NCBI GenBank assembly: GCA_963747345.1
Contig: CAVVFA010000024.1
Span: 1-64,000, forward strand
Direction of reading: 5' to 3'
Origin: GCA-2746795 sp963747345
GTDB lineage: Bacteria; Chloroflexota; Anaerolineae; Promineifilales; Promineifilaceae
DNA: 64,000 nucleotides
Both the position numbers and the translations under genes were made by a program. Below the pieces are notes generated by a model, which saw only the letters and a program-made list of their open reading frames with translations, was not told where the DNA came from and did no database searches. Within the stretch, counting starts at the first letter, position 1, and each line of letters begins with the position of its first letter. This document shows positions 19,771 to 28,398 of the stretch, in pieces.

Positions 19771-21112
19771 ATGACTGCCCTCATCAACAATAAACGCGAA
19801 ATTCGTGGTTGGATGATGTACGACTGGGCGAACTCAGCTTTTAGCACCACAGTCGTAACGGCGCTGCTTGGCCCCTATATACAAGCGATAGCTGAATCTA
19901 GTCCGGTGCCATATTCAATATTCGGCTTAGAAATTGAGAGTGGTGCCATATTTCCCTTTCGCTGTTTCGATTTCGGTAATTCTACAAGTTTTATTTTTAC
20001 CGCTCCTGGGAACAATCGCAGATTATACCCATTTAAAAAGGCGCCTATTTTTTACGTTTGCTTACAGTGGCGCTATAGCGACCATCTTATTGTCCTTTTT
20101 GCGTGGAGACTCGGTTTTTGTTGGAACCAACACCGCAATTACTTTGGGTATGCTACTTTTTATTCTAGCTAATCTGTCTTTTGGCGCGGCTATTGTGTTT
20201 TACAATTCTTTCTTGCCAGATATTGCCTCCCCCGATCAACGAGATCGAGTTAGCTCTCAAGGCTGGGCATTCGGTTATTTAGGAGGAGGCCTTTTATTAT
20301 TAGCAAACTTCGGCTTGCTGATAATAGTTGAGGATCAAGCATTAGCCATACGCATTAGTATTGCTAGTGCTGGTATTTGGTGGCTTGTTTTCACCTATCT
20401 ATTTCCTCAAAAACGGCTTGTTCAAAGAAACCCTGCACAGCAATTGCCAAAAGGCACTAATTATATAAAGCACGGTGTTCGCCAACTCATCAAAACTTTT
20501 GTTGAGTTGTGGCGTATGTATCCTATGACTTTGCGTTACTTGGTCGCATACCTCATTTACAATGATGGTATTCAAACGGTCATCGTCGTCTCCACCGCCT
20601 TTGCCGCCAATGAGTTGGGCGTGGAAACTCAATCGCTATTGTTGTTGGTACTCATGATTCAATTTGTGGCCTTTGGTGGGGCGCTAATCTTTGGCTGGCT
20701 GGCGGGGCGCATCGGCGCTAAGCGTGCCATTATTGTTAGCCTCGTTATCTGGTCTGGTGTTGTGATTTTTGCCTTTGCCTTTTTGTATAGCGAAACCCAA
20801 TTGTTTGTCTTGGGGGCAGTTTTGGCAATCGTTTTGGGGGGTTCACAAGCACTGAGCCGGTCTTTGTTCTCCCAAATGATTCCTACCGACCAAGAGGCGA
20901 AGTATTTTGGTTTTTACGAAATCAGTGAACGCGGTACTGCCTGGATTGGCACGGCAGCATTTGCTTTGGCGCTTCAAATAACCGGTTCGCAGCGCATTGC
21001 GATTGGGCTGCTCATCGTTTTCTTCATCGTGGGGCTGGCTTTGCTCAGCCGCGTCAACGTCAAACAAGCCATGCTGGATTCCGGCAACGACCCGTCTGGT
21101 GTTATCATTTAG
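19771..21112 (+). CDS. MFS transporter of the Atg22/UMF1 type, frameshifted
   Basis: The first frame gives MTALINNKREIRGWMMYDWA followed by NSAFSTTVV, the DWANS hallmark of the UMF1/Atg22 branch of the major facilitator superfamily, then fails at about 19951. The +1 frame continues from there as FPFAVSISVILQVLFLPLLG and TIADYTHLKRRLF to 21112. One extra T in the run 19951-19953 explains the break; reconstructed length is about 446 residues with 12 helices. Substrate unknown; relatives export amino acids or sugars. Two AACGGCCGTT copies 14 bp apart (19698, 19712) lie just upstream. Confidence 0.8.
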
Positions 21113-21138
21113 TGATTGCCCTCCCATAAGTTTCGACT

Positions 21139-21171
21139 AGACCTCCGAGGTTTTTAAAACCTCGGAGGTCT
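21139..21171. terminator. Bidirectional hairpin terminator between convergent genes
   Basis: AGACCTCCGAGGTTTT pairs with AAAACCTCGGAGGTCT at 21156-21171, a 16-bp stem with T-runs on both strands, located between the MFS gene and the minus-strand release-factor gene. Confidence 0.75.
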
Positions 21172-21179
21172 TTCTGTCT

Positions 21180-21614
21180 TTAATCAAACTGTTGTCTGCG
21201 TTCTTGTTTGCGTTGGCCGTGCTGTTTCTTGGAGGCAAGACGTTTTTCGATGGCTTTGCGATTGGGGCGTGTTGGGCGGCGATGCTTCCGGCGAATGAGG
21301 GCGGCGGCTAATAGTTCACGAAAACGGCCGTTTGCAATTTCCCGGTTTCGATGTTGACTGCGCGAATCCTGGACGTGGATTTGCAGCAGACCATCCTTGT
21401 CCAAATAAGATGCCAGCCGTTTCAGCAAGACACGACGCAACTCCTCATCCAAAGAAGGCGAATGAGCCACATCGTAGATGAGCGTGACGCGGGTAGACGC
21501 CTTGTTGGCATGTTGACCGCCCGGCCCACTGCTGGTAGAAAAGCGGTATTGCAGCTCACTCATCGGAATGCGCAGTTGTTCGTTGACGATGATTTCGTTC
21601 TCGTTTTCACTCAT
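21180..21614 (-). CDS. arfB: ArfB/YaeJ-like alternative ribosome-rescue factor
   Basis: ATG 21614 gives MSENENEIIVNEQLRIPMSE, 144 residues, the usual family length; the open frame runs further upstream but would overlap the divergent gene at 21655. The peptide-release motif STSSGPGGQHANKASTRVTL contains the universal GGQ that triggers hydrolysis of peptidyl-tRNA. The C-terminal tail is strongly basic (RRKHRRPTRPNRKAIEKRLA), as expected for insertion in the empty mRNA channel of stalled ribosomes. ANGRF is encoded by an AACGGCCGTT copy at 21323. Confidence 0.88.
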   Translation of the reverse strand: MSENENEIIVNEQLRIPMSELQYRFSTSSGPGGQHANKASTRVTLIYDVAHSPSLDEELRRVLLKRLASYLDKDGLLQIHVQDSRSQHRNREIANGRFRELLAAALIRRKHRRPTRPNRKAIEKRLASKKQHGQRKQERRQQFD

Positions 21615-21654
21615 GATGTCCATACGGTAATCCAAGCGTTCAGGAAATGCAAAT

Positions 21655-22620
21655 ATGACGCAATCTTTTGATACCCAACCGCTGTCCAATCCTCCCAAAA
21701 CGTATGTTCATCTCTTTTTTCTGGATGGGGTAGGGCTTGGTGTTGATGATCCTGAGGTGAATCCGTTTGCAACGGCCGTTCTCCCTCATCTAACCGCCCT
21801 TTTTGGCCCAAACTGGTATCTGGACGGTCAAGCTCCCATCATTACCGGCAGGGCAAGTCTCGTGCCCACCGACGCGAATTTAGGAGTAGAAGGTCGCCCC
21901 CAAAGTGCCACCGGGCAGGCCACCATTCTCACCGGACGCAATGTGCCGGAACTCGTCGGCGAGCATTATGGCCCCAAACCCAATCAGCCGGTGCGGGATG
22001 TGGTGCAAGAAGGCAGTCTGTTTCAGGAAGTCGTGGATGCGGGTGGACGCGCGGCGCTCATCACCCCGTATCCGCAAGGCTTTTTCGACGCGATTGACAG
22101 CGGCAAACGCTTGCTTTCTGCTGTGCCGTTGGCGGCGACCAGTGCCGGTTTGGCTTTGATGACGGCGGATGATTTGCGAAACGGCCGTTCTGTCAGTCCA
22201 GATTTCACGGCGCAGGGGTGGCACGATCATTTAGGCTACACAGACATTCCGTTGCTGACATTGCCGGAAGCTGGCGAACGCATCGCCCACATCGCCCGCG
22301 ACTACCATTTCAGCTTCTTTGAGCATTGGCCCACCGATCAACGCGGCCATCGTGGCCCGCTCGACGAGGCGGCGTCCCATCTGGAAACCGTCGATGCGGT
22401 CATTGGCGGCTTGTTATCCGCGTGGGACGATGAACACGGCTTGCTCATCATCACCAGCGACCACGGCAACATCGAAAACAAGAGCCATCGCAGCCATACC
22501 CGCAACCGTGTTCCCACCATCCTCATCGGCAAAAACCACGCCCAACTCGCTCCCCACATCCACGACCTCACCGACATCGCAACGGCCGTTCGTCAAGCCC
22601 TTTCGTTACCAGTACAATAA
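21655..22620 (+). CDS. Alkaline-phosphatase-superfamily metalloenzyme (phosphomutase-like)
   Basis: 321 residues. The N-terminus TYVHLFFLDGVGLGVDDPEV carries the metal-binding Asp of phosphopentomutase/iPGM-like enzymes. QSATGQATILTGRNVPELVG supplies the catalytic Thr/Ser region, FFEHWPTDQRGHRG the Asp/His metal ligands and LLIITSDHGNIENKSHRSHT the D-H-G-N motif with the final metal ligands. Short for an independent phosphoglycerate mutase (about 510), so a smaller subfamily of unknown substrate. Divergent from arfB with only about 40 bp between. Three AACGGCCGTT copies lie inside. Confidence 0.8.
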   Translation: MTQSFDTQPLSNPPKTYVHLFFLDGVGLGVDDPEVNPFATAVLPHLTALFGPNWYLDGQAPIITGRASLVPTDANLGVEGRPQSATGQATILTGRNVPELVGEHYGPKPNQPVRDVVQEGSLFQEVVDAGGRAALITPYPQGFFDAIDSGKRLLSAVPLAATSAGLALMTADDLRNGRSVSPDFTAQGWHDHLGYTDIPLLTLPEAGERIAHIARDYHFSFFEHWPTDQRGHRGPLDEAASHLETVDAVIGGLLSAWDDEHGLLIITSDHGNIENKSHRSHTRNRVPTILIGKNHAQLAPHIHDLTDIATAVRQALSLPVQ

Positions 22621-22752
22621 GTTCAAGTAGTAAATTCGCAGATTACGCAGATTGACGCAGACTTGTCTGAGCTTGCCGAATGATTTCCTCCACTTCTCTG
22701 GGTATCTCCGTGTGTCCTCCGTGTAACTCTGTGAAACTTTTTCTGGAGAACC
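22621..22752. repeat. Short degenerate intergenic repeats
   Basis: CGCAGATTACGCAGATTGACGC at 22637-22658 is a near tandem of CGCAGATT, resembling CCGCAGATTGCGCAG at 54066-54080. CTTGTCTGAGCTTGCCGAA at 22662-22680 is a variant of the TGAGCTTGTCGAA core found in tsf. TCTCCGTGTGTCCTCCGTG at 22706-22724 is a third direct repeat. No gene. Confidence 0.6.
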
Positions 22753-23259
22753 ATGACTATCGGTTCAGAACAATTTCGGGATGCGCTGCGCCATTTTCCG
22801 GCGGGCGTTACCATCGTCACCATTAAAGCCCCAGGCTATGAAAAACCACATGGCTTAACGGTTTCGGCCTTTGCTTCGATTTCACCCAAACCTCCGTTGA
22901 TTATGGTGGCGATTGACCATCGGGGCATTGGGCATGAAATGTTACAAGTGGAAGGGACTGTTTTTGCCGTCAATATTTTGCCAGAAGACAAGATGGAGTT
23001 GTCTAACCGGTTTGCCTGGGTGAAAGATGTGGATCGATTTGCAGTGGGGGATTGGGGAACGGCCGTTACCGGAGCGCCCATTCTCAAAGATGCCTTGGCC
23101 TGGCTAGACTGTACCATCCACCATCGCTACGACGCAGGAACCCATACGATCTACTTGGGCAAAGTCGAAGCCAGCGATGTGCCTCGTTCCGACGAGCCGC
23201 CCCTTATTTATTGGAATCGAGGCTATCGCCGCTTACATCAAGAGCGTTCTGAAGAATAG
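22753..23259 (+). CDS. Flavin reductase-like FMN-binding protein
   Basis: 168 residues. Motifs of the flavin reductase family: FRDALRHFPAGVTIVTIKAP, GLTVSAFASISPKPPLIMVA (flavin phosphate contact) and FAVNILPEDKMELSNRFAW, then WLDCTIHHRYDAGTHTIYLG with the conserved His near the active site. Such proteins reduce free FMN with NAD(P)H or serve as the reductase part of two-component monooxygenases. No partner oxygenase lies nearby. The 3' end overlaps the minus-strand DUF983 gene by 56 bp. GTAVT is encoded by an AACGGCCGTT copy. Confidence 0.88.
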   Translation: MTIGSEQFRDALRHFPAGVTIVTIKAPGYEKPHGLTVSAFASISPKPPLIMVAIDHRGIGHEMLQVEGTVFAVNILPEDKMELSNRFAWVKDVDRFAVGDWGTAVTGAPILKDALAWLDCTIHHRYDAGTHTIYLGKVEASDVPRSDEPPLIYWNRGYRRLHQERSEE

Positions 23260-23596
23260 CATTATTTTCATCTTTGCGCGGGTCGAGCATCTCGTCCACA
23301 TACAGCCAGATGACCCGCGCATAAATAAACACAGGCAGCGCCAGCACCACAATCACCGTCCCCAAAATGAGGAACAGCGTCTTGCCCGGCACTTCTTGGA
23401 AGTACAGCAGCAGCGCCAGCGGCGCTAAAATCACCCCATACACCACATAGCCGATAAATACCGACATCATCCAATACCCTTGCTCCCGTTCAAAATGAGT
23501 GCCGCATACCGGACAATCTTCGTTCATGTGCCAAAAACCGTGAAAAATCTTGCCCTGGCGACAATGGCTGCAACGCCGTAATAATATGCGCAGCAA
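23204..23596 (-). CDS. DUF983 family membrane protein
   Basis: 130 residues. Begins MLRILLRRCSHCRQGKIFHG, then DCPVCGTHFEREQGYW: two C-x2-C knuckles in the usual DUF983 arrangement, followed by two membrane helices (FIGYVVYGVILAPLALLLYF and TLFLILGTVIVVLALPVF). Function of the family is not established; it is often found near respiratory genes, but none are here. The C-terminus overlaps the flavin reductase gene tail to tail. Confidence 0.8.
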   Translation of the reverse strand: MLRILLRRCSHCRQGKIFHGFWHMNEDCPVCGTHFEREQGYWMMSVFIGYVVYGVILAPLALLLYFQEVPGKTLFLILGTVIVVLALPVFIYARVIWLYVDEMLDPRKDENNAILQNALDVSGDSLDSNK

Positions 23597-23602
23597 ATAC
23601 GT

Positions 23603-24178
23603 TCATCCGGCTTCTCCCGTGATTTCACCCGATACATCTTCTAAGCCAACTGCCATCAAATAGCCGCGTGCCCGTTCGGTTAACGGATAGGCGTAAACCA
23701 AATTCCAAAAGCGCCGCCCGTGATTCGCTTCTTCCAAATGAGCCATCTCATGCACAATCACATAATCCAGCACCCATTGCGGCATCTTCGCCAGCCGGTC
23801 GCTGAGACGAATCGTGCCTTGTGACGGGGTGCAGCTGCCAAACCGTTTGGCTTGATTGGTGACAAAGCGAATGGACTGCCAGTGTAAACGGCCGTTAAAA
23901 TACAACCTGTTCAACATCCGCGCCCGTTGCTCCAAATCTATATCAGACGTGGGCGCTTTTTTCACCCGCTTTGCCAGCCGCGCTTGCAGCTTCTCAATGA
24001 CCGGAGCCAGCTCCCTGTCACTCATCGACGCTGGCGCTTGTACCATCAGCACCCCATTCTTCAATTCCGCGCTAACCGTCTTCCGCCGCCGCCCACTGCG
24101 CACCACTTCCACCGGCCAATCTGCATTTTTATCTGTCACAACCCTGTCATTCATCATAGCCAAAAGTATACGTCCCAC
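23603..24178 (-). CDS. YgjP/DUF45-like zinc metallopeptidase
   Basis: 191 residues; start could be at Met1 or Met8/9 (24178, 24157 or 24154). The HExxH zinc motif is present in YVIVHEMAHLEEANHGRRFW, with the third ligand His in ANHGRRFW, exactly the YgjP/SprT-like layout. Upstream RFGSCTPSQGTIRLSDRL is the second family block. The N-terminal part (RRRKTVSAELKNGVLMVQAP) is also typical. Physiological substrate unknown. Its stop is 6 bp upstream of the DUF983 start on the same strand, suggesting a small operon. NGRLH is encoded by an AACGGCCGTT copy. Confidence 0.85.
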   Translation of the reverse strand: MGRILLAMMNDRVVTDKNADWPVEVVRSGRRRKTVSAELKNGVLMVQAPASMSDRELAPVIEKLQARLAKRVKKAPTSDIDLEQRARMLNRLYFNGRLHWQSIRFVTNQAKRFGSCTPSQGTIRLSDRLAKMPQWVLDYVIVHEMAHLEEANHGRRFWNLVYAYPLTERARGYLMAVGLEDVSGEITGEAG

Positions 24179-24204
24179 CCTGCAACTCTGCCACCCAAAG
24201 ACGA

Positions 24205-24258
24205 GGACTGAGTGCCGAAGCCCAGACTTCGATAGGCTCAGTCCTTGTCTTACAACCC
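24205..24258. repeat. Imperfect inverted repeat related to the TGAGCTTGTCGAA family
   Basis: ACTGAGTGCCGAAG and CTTCGATAGGCTCAGT form two imperfectly complementary arms around CCCAGA. This is the same kind of short element as in tsf and at 22662, here in the gap upstream of the PAC2 gene. Confidence 0.5.
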
Positions 24259-24350
24259 TGCAACTTTGCCCCTTTATAACTTTGCCCCCGCCTCACTTTA
24301 TGGTACGATTTTGCCATTCGCCGCCTGCATCACCAAAAGGAAAATCCCTT

Positions 24351-25271
24351 ATGAATGAATTACTCACCTTCACCGACATCCCTGCCGTAGAAAGCACCAT
24401 CATGATCGTTGGCTGGCGTCAATGGGCAGACGCCGGTTCCATATCCTCTGGCTTACCCCAATACCTCATCGACATCACCAATGCCCGAAAAATTGGTAGT
24501 ATGAGTTCTGATGGCTTTTACATTTTCCAAATTCCAGGCACGCATCATTTGGTGCGCCCTAGAATTCGGTTGGAAGATGGCTATCGTCAAGAAATCGAAG
24601 AACAGCGCAACGAGTTTTTCTACACGCGCCTTGGCGAGCAGGACATTGTTATCTTTTTGGGGGATGAACCGCATATGAACGTGCAGCGTTATGCGCGTGC
24701 CTTTTTCGATGCGGCTAAATTGTTGAAAGTTAGCAATATTGTGGGGGTCGCGGGTGTTTATAGTCCCACCCCATACGACAAAGATCGCCCAATCTCTTGC
24801 ATTTACAGCCTGCCTAACATGAGAGCCGGACTTGATGATTACGCGCTCAATTTTTCTAACTACGAAGGGGGTTCCAGCATTGGCTCCTTCCTGGTCAGCA
24901 CGGCAGAAAGTCAGGATATGCCCTTTATTGTTTTGTATGGCATCGTCCCCGCCTATGATTTCGCCCAGTCTGCACTTCAGCCGCAAGGCATCCAAATCGA
25001 AAACGACTTCAAAGCGTGGTACGACATCATGCGCCGTCTTAACCACATGTTTAATCTGCACTTCGATCTCACCGACCTTGGGCAGCGCACCGAAGAAATG
25101 ATTCGGACTATCGACGAAAAAATCGAAGAGATGGCAGAAGAAAATTCAGAACTGGATATTGAAGGGTATATGAAACGCCTAAACGAAGCGTTCACTGAAA
25201 CGCCATTTCTCCCGTTGGATGACGTGTGGGAGCAAGGTCTTCGGGGATTATTTGATGATTTAGATGAGTAG
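24351..25271 (+). CDS. PAC2 family (proteasome-assembly-chaperone-like) protein
   Basis: ATG 24351 with AAAAGG ten bases upstream gives 306 residues; the frame is open back to 23856 but that part is antisense to the peptidase gene. N-terminus MNELLTFTDIPAVESTIMIV then GWRQWADAGSISSGLPQYLI fits the PAC2 start. Middle: RNEFFYTRLGEQDIVIFLGD-like block and VVGVAGVYS-type strand (IVGVAGVYSPTPYD). C-terminal helices include a Glu-rich coiled coil (IDEKIEEMAEENSELDIEG). PAC2 proteins are widespread in Actinobacteria and Chloroflexota; no proteasome gene is seen in this window. Function unknown. Confidence 0.85.
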   Translation: MNELLTFTDIPAVESTIMIVGWRQWADAGSISSGLPQYLIDITNARKIGSMSSDGFYIFQIPGTHHLVRPRIRLEDGYRQEIEEQRNEFFYTRLGEQDIVIFLGDEPHMNVQRYARAFFDAAKLLKVSNIVGVAGVYSPTPYDKDRPISCIYSLPNMRAGLDDYALNFSNYEGGSSIGSFLVSTAESQDMPFIVLYGIVPAYDFAQSALQPQGIQIENDFKAWYDIMRRLNHMFNLHFDLTDLGQRTEEMIRTIDEKIEEMAEENSELDIEGYMKRLNEAFTETPFLPLDDVWEQGLRGLFDDLDE

Positions 25272-25302
25272 GCACAACTTAACTGAACACTGAAAACTGA
25301 CT

Positions 25303-26915
25303 ATGAAACTCGATTCAAAACTCAACCCACGCAGCGACGAATTCAAGACCAACCAGGCCGCCATGCAGAAATTGGTGGACGAATTGGAGGAGAAGTTAAC
25401 GGCCGTTCGTGCTGGCGGCGGCATCTCGTGGGCAGCAAAAATTCCAGGACGCGGGCAAGCTCTTGCCCCGCGAACGCCTGGAACTGCTGCTCGACCCCGG
25501 CACACCCTTCCTGGAACTCTCCCCCCTCGCCGCCAACGGCATGTATAATGACGAATCTCCCGCCGCTTCCAACATCATCGGCATCGGCATCGTCAGCGGC
25601 GTAGAGTGCATGATCTTCGTCAACGACGCCACCGTCAAAGGCGGCGCAGTTTACCCCATGACGCTGCACAAAACACTGCGCGCGCAAGCCATCGCCGCAA
25701 GAAAATCGGCTGCCCTGTATCTTCCTCGTCGAATCGGCGGGAGCCAATCTGCTGTATCAAGACGACATCTTCATCCTGGGCGGACGCAGTTTTGCCAACC
25801 AGGCCCGCATGTCGGCACAGGGCATACCGCAGGTGGCGCTGGTCTTCGGCTCCTCGACGGCGGGCGGTGCTTACGTGCCTGGCATGAGCGACTACGTGGT
25901 CATGGTGCGCCATCAGGCGACAGTCTACCTGGGTGGCCCGCCGCTGGTCAAAATGGCGACCGGCGAAGTGGTGGACGACGAAACGCTGGGTGGGGCCGAC
26001 ATGCACGCGCAGGTCTCAGGGGTGAGCGACTATACCGCCGCCGACGACAGCGACGCCATCCGTATGGGCCGTTTGATTATGCAGCAGCTGCAACAGCCCA
26101 AACCCGCCGTCAACCTCGCCCAACGGCAGGCCCCGGAAGCGCCCGCCTATGACCCATCTGAACTCATGGGTATCATTCCCGCCGATGCCAAAATCCCCTT
26201 TGACATCCGTGAAGTGATTGCCCGGCTGGTCGATGGCTCCCGTTTTCTGGAATTTAAGCGCGATTACGGCCGTTCTCTGACGGTCGGCCATGCCCATATC
26301 AACGGCTGGCCGGTGGGACTTATCGGCAACAACGGCATCCTGTTTTCGGAGGAGGCCAACAAGGCGGCGCAGTTCATCCAGTTGTGCAACCAACAGCGCA
26401 CGCCGCTCGTTTACCTGCAAAATATCACCGGCTTCATGGTGGGCACGAAGTATGAACGGGAAGGCATCATCAAACATGGCAGCAAGATGATCAACGCCGT
26501 AGCGACCTCGACCGTGCCGCAGTTTACGGTGATTGTGGGCGGTTCGTATGGGGCGGGTAATTATGCCATGTGCGGCCGTGCTTATGACCCGCGCTTTTTG
26601 TGGACGTGGCCCAACAGCCGCATTGCCGTCATGGGCGGCGAGCAGGCGGCGGGCGTACTTGCCATCGTGCAGGAAGAACGCGCCCGCAAAAAAGGGGTGG
26701 AGCCAGACGCCAATGCCATCCAGATGATGCAGATGATGACGCGGCAGAAGTTTGAGCAGGAATCGTCGCCCTACTACGCCACGGCGCGGCTGTGGGACGA
26801 TGGCATCATCGACCCGCGTGATACGCGGCAGGCGTTGTGTGTGGGGCTGTCGGTGGCGAATAACGTGGATTATGTGTCGGCGGGTGCGCCGAGGTATGGG
26901 GTGTTTCGGATGTAA
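25303..26915 (+). CDS. Acyl-CoA carboxylase carboxyltransferase (beta) subunit, two frameshifts
   Basis: Three consecutive frames each carry a piece of one protein of about 535 residues. Piece 1: MKLDSKLNPRSDEFKTNQAA to the AGGG turn. Piece 2 from about 25420: GKLLPRERLELLLDPGTPFL and GIGIVSGVECMIFVNDATVK. Piece 3 from about 25700: ENRLPCIFLVESAGANLLYQ, FGSSTAGGAYVPGMSDY, LQNITGFMVG, VGGSYGAGNYAMCGRAYDPR and GGEQAAGVLAIV. Both joins need removal of one base (the GGC repeat near 25413-25421, the A-rich site near 25699-25704). The GG-type oxyanion motifs for carboxybiotin and acyl-CoA are intact. Closest type is methylcrotonyl- or propionyl-CoA carboxylase; the biotin subunit is not in the window. 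Confidence 0.85.
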
Positions 26916-26917
26916 AT
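26822..26917 (+). repeat. Direct repeat copy 1: 3' end of the carboxylase gene
   Basis: The last 96 bases of the carboxyltransferase gene through the TAA and two following bases. Matched by 28208-28305. Differences are mostly at third codon positions. Confidence 0.8.
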
Positions 26918-27059
26918 TTTCGCGGTATGGAATGGCCGTTACTAATGGAAATCAAAAGAGTTATTGTTTGCTGGCGAAGAGCCTAAACTAACATTTAGCT
27001 CTCTGATGAGAATGTCACATTGCAATGCCCTAGCGCTGAGTAATATTATGCAGAAAAAT

Positions 27060-27481
27060 ATGGCTAATAATTTGAGCATACGCGTAAGGTTTTTGTTTCT
27101 TACGTTTATTGGATTTATTGATAGTAATTGGCTTATTTATTGATTGATAGCCCTCATGCGTGGACCTCTTATCCAGGGTGGTTAATTGGAATAGTTTCTG
27201 TGCATATTCCATCGGTTATAGCTTTGGACCAATCGTACCGTTGCATTTTGAGAAAATGCAGCCATGATCAGATCCAGATGTTAGAGAGATACAGACATAG
27301 CAATTGCAGAATAAAAAAACGCCTTGGGTTTTTAGCTATCCCGCTAGGTATTGTTGTCGGCAATGTGATAGCACGTTTCTTCGGTAATGAAGTCAGTTCT
27401 TTTATATCAGGTGTTTTAGCTGGACTATTTTGCGCGACAATTGGGTACATAACAATTCAGGTATTTCGAGGGCAATCCTAG
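27060..27481 (+). CDS. Hypothetical small membrane protein, possibly frameshifted
   Basis: The clear part is the frame from 27128 to 27481: WTSYPGWLIGIVSVHIPSVI, then basic residues, then a helix pair FLAIPLGIVVGNVIARFFGN and FISGVLAGLFCATIGYITIQ. It has no good start of its own. An ATG at 27060 in another frame encodes MANNLSIRVRFLFLTFIGFI followed by DSNWLIY before stopping at 27126, which would add a plausible first helix if one base were missing near 27120. Not recognised. AT-rich compared with neighbours, and it lies inside the segment flanked by the two carboxylase 3' ends. Confidence 0.4.
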
Positions 27482-27531
27482 CCCTTTAAGATTTTTGTGG
27501 GGGTTTTGGTGTGGTCAGGGGAAACGGCCGT

Positions 27532-27786
27532 TTACATTCCAACTTCTTCAAGCTGACGCACAGCAGGCATCTGATCAGATCGCAGGGGAGCAATGGCTGA
27601 AACGGGGACAACGGTGACGCCAATAGATTCGCCGATGGCATTAAACAGTTCCAAAACAGCCCCATCTTCACCACCAGCAGGATGCGGTACGATATCCACC
27701 AGGGTCGCCACATCACCCTTGCGTAAATTTTCCGTTGGGATGTCTTTTGTTAGCGCGACTTCTTTATATAATTCAAGTTGCCTCAT
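27532..27786 (-). CDS. DUF4926-like protein
   Basis: 84 residues. LRKGDVATLVDIVPHPAGGE then DGAVLELFNAIGESIGVTVV fits DUF4926, a short beta-barrel-like domain often paired with a DUF6883-type protein. Its start lies two bases after the stop of the upstream gene at 27789, so the two are one operon. The AACGGCCGTT copy at 27523 ends on the stop codon. The pair has the size and order of a toxin/antitoxin-like or immunity module, but activity is not established. Confidence 0.65.
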   Translation of the reverse strand: MRQLELYKEVALTKDIPTENLRKGDVATLVDIVPHPAGGEDGAVLELFNAIGESIGVTVVPVSAIAPLRSDQMPAVRQLEEVGM

Positions 27787-27788
27787 AA

Positions 27789-28118
27789 TTACCTCGCTGG
27801 TTTTAGCGTGACAAACCGAAAACGATTATCATTTGTAAGCTGAATCCACACCGTTACCGTTGACAATTTACCGTCGGGGCCGTTAAGATCACCCTGAACT
27901 CGATAAAATGCCCCATACGCATTCTGACGATCTAAGATGGCTTCGTTTTCGCTGATTAACTGCCTGATTGCTTCTTCTAACAAATCTGGATTCTGTGGAG
28001 TGAATCCACATTGCGCCAGAAATTTTGATTTATCGTTTTTTAGCTGTGGTATCAGCAAATAAAGTAGTAGTTTTTCTCTCGGTATGATTGCATCGTCAGG
28101 TATTCTCACAACAGGCAT
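27789..28118 (-). CDS. DUF6883-like protein, partner of DUF4926
   Basis: 109 residues. MPVVRIPDDAIIPREKLLLY then LLIPQLKNDKSKFLAQCGFT: the lead strand, the K-x-x-F-x-x-x-G-F block and the ending VTVWIQLTNDNRFRFVTLKP fit DUF6883, a small fold also found at the C-termini of some polymorphic toxins (family-level recall). First gene of a two-gene operon with the DUF4926 gene. Both sit in the segment bounded by the duplicated carboxylase 3' ends, which suggests arrival as a cassette. Confidence 0.6.
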   Translation of the reverse strand: MPVVRIPDDAIIPREKLLLYLLIPQLKNDKSKFLAQCGFTPQNPDLLEEAIRQLISENEAILDRQNAYGAFYRVQGDLNGPDGKLSTVTVWIQLTNDNRFRFVTLKPAR

Positions 28119-28207
28119 TATAGCATGAGGAGAGGATTTTGATACCGAGTTTTGGTATAAACTTATGCCAGCTACAGTACGAAACGGTTCATAAGCTGGT
28201 TTATAGC

Positions 28208-28305
28208 TACGCGGCAGGCGTTATGTGTGTGGGCTTATCGGTAGCAAATAACGTGGATTATGTGTCGGTGGGTGCGCCGAGGTATGGGGTGTTTCGGATG
28301 TAAAT
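28208..28305 (+). repeat. Direct repeat copy 2: decayed 3' end of a carboxylase gene
   Basis: 98 bases matching 26822-26917, with a 2-base GT insertion near 28230. Codons still spell SVANNVDYVSVGAPRYGVFR then Met-stop, with one Ala to Val change and synonymous changes elsewhere. No start and no upstream gene body: a remnant. Confidence 0.8.
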
Positions 28306-28398
28306 AGTTGTTAAAATCAATGTGCCTTTCATAAAAACAACAGGAAATATTACAATTTAAATAGGTGACTCGTTCAAGAGAGATTTGAACGAAGTTTG

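Noticed and set aside
23856..24350. N-terminal extension of the PAC2 frame
   Set aside because: Antisense to the YgjP-like gene; ATG 24351 has a proper ribosome site and family start.
26822..28305. Integrated mobile element with integrase
   Set aside because: Direct repeats are present but no recombinase gene lies between them; kept only as a cassette hypothesis.
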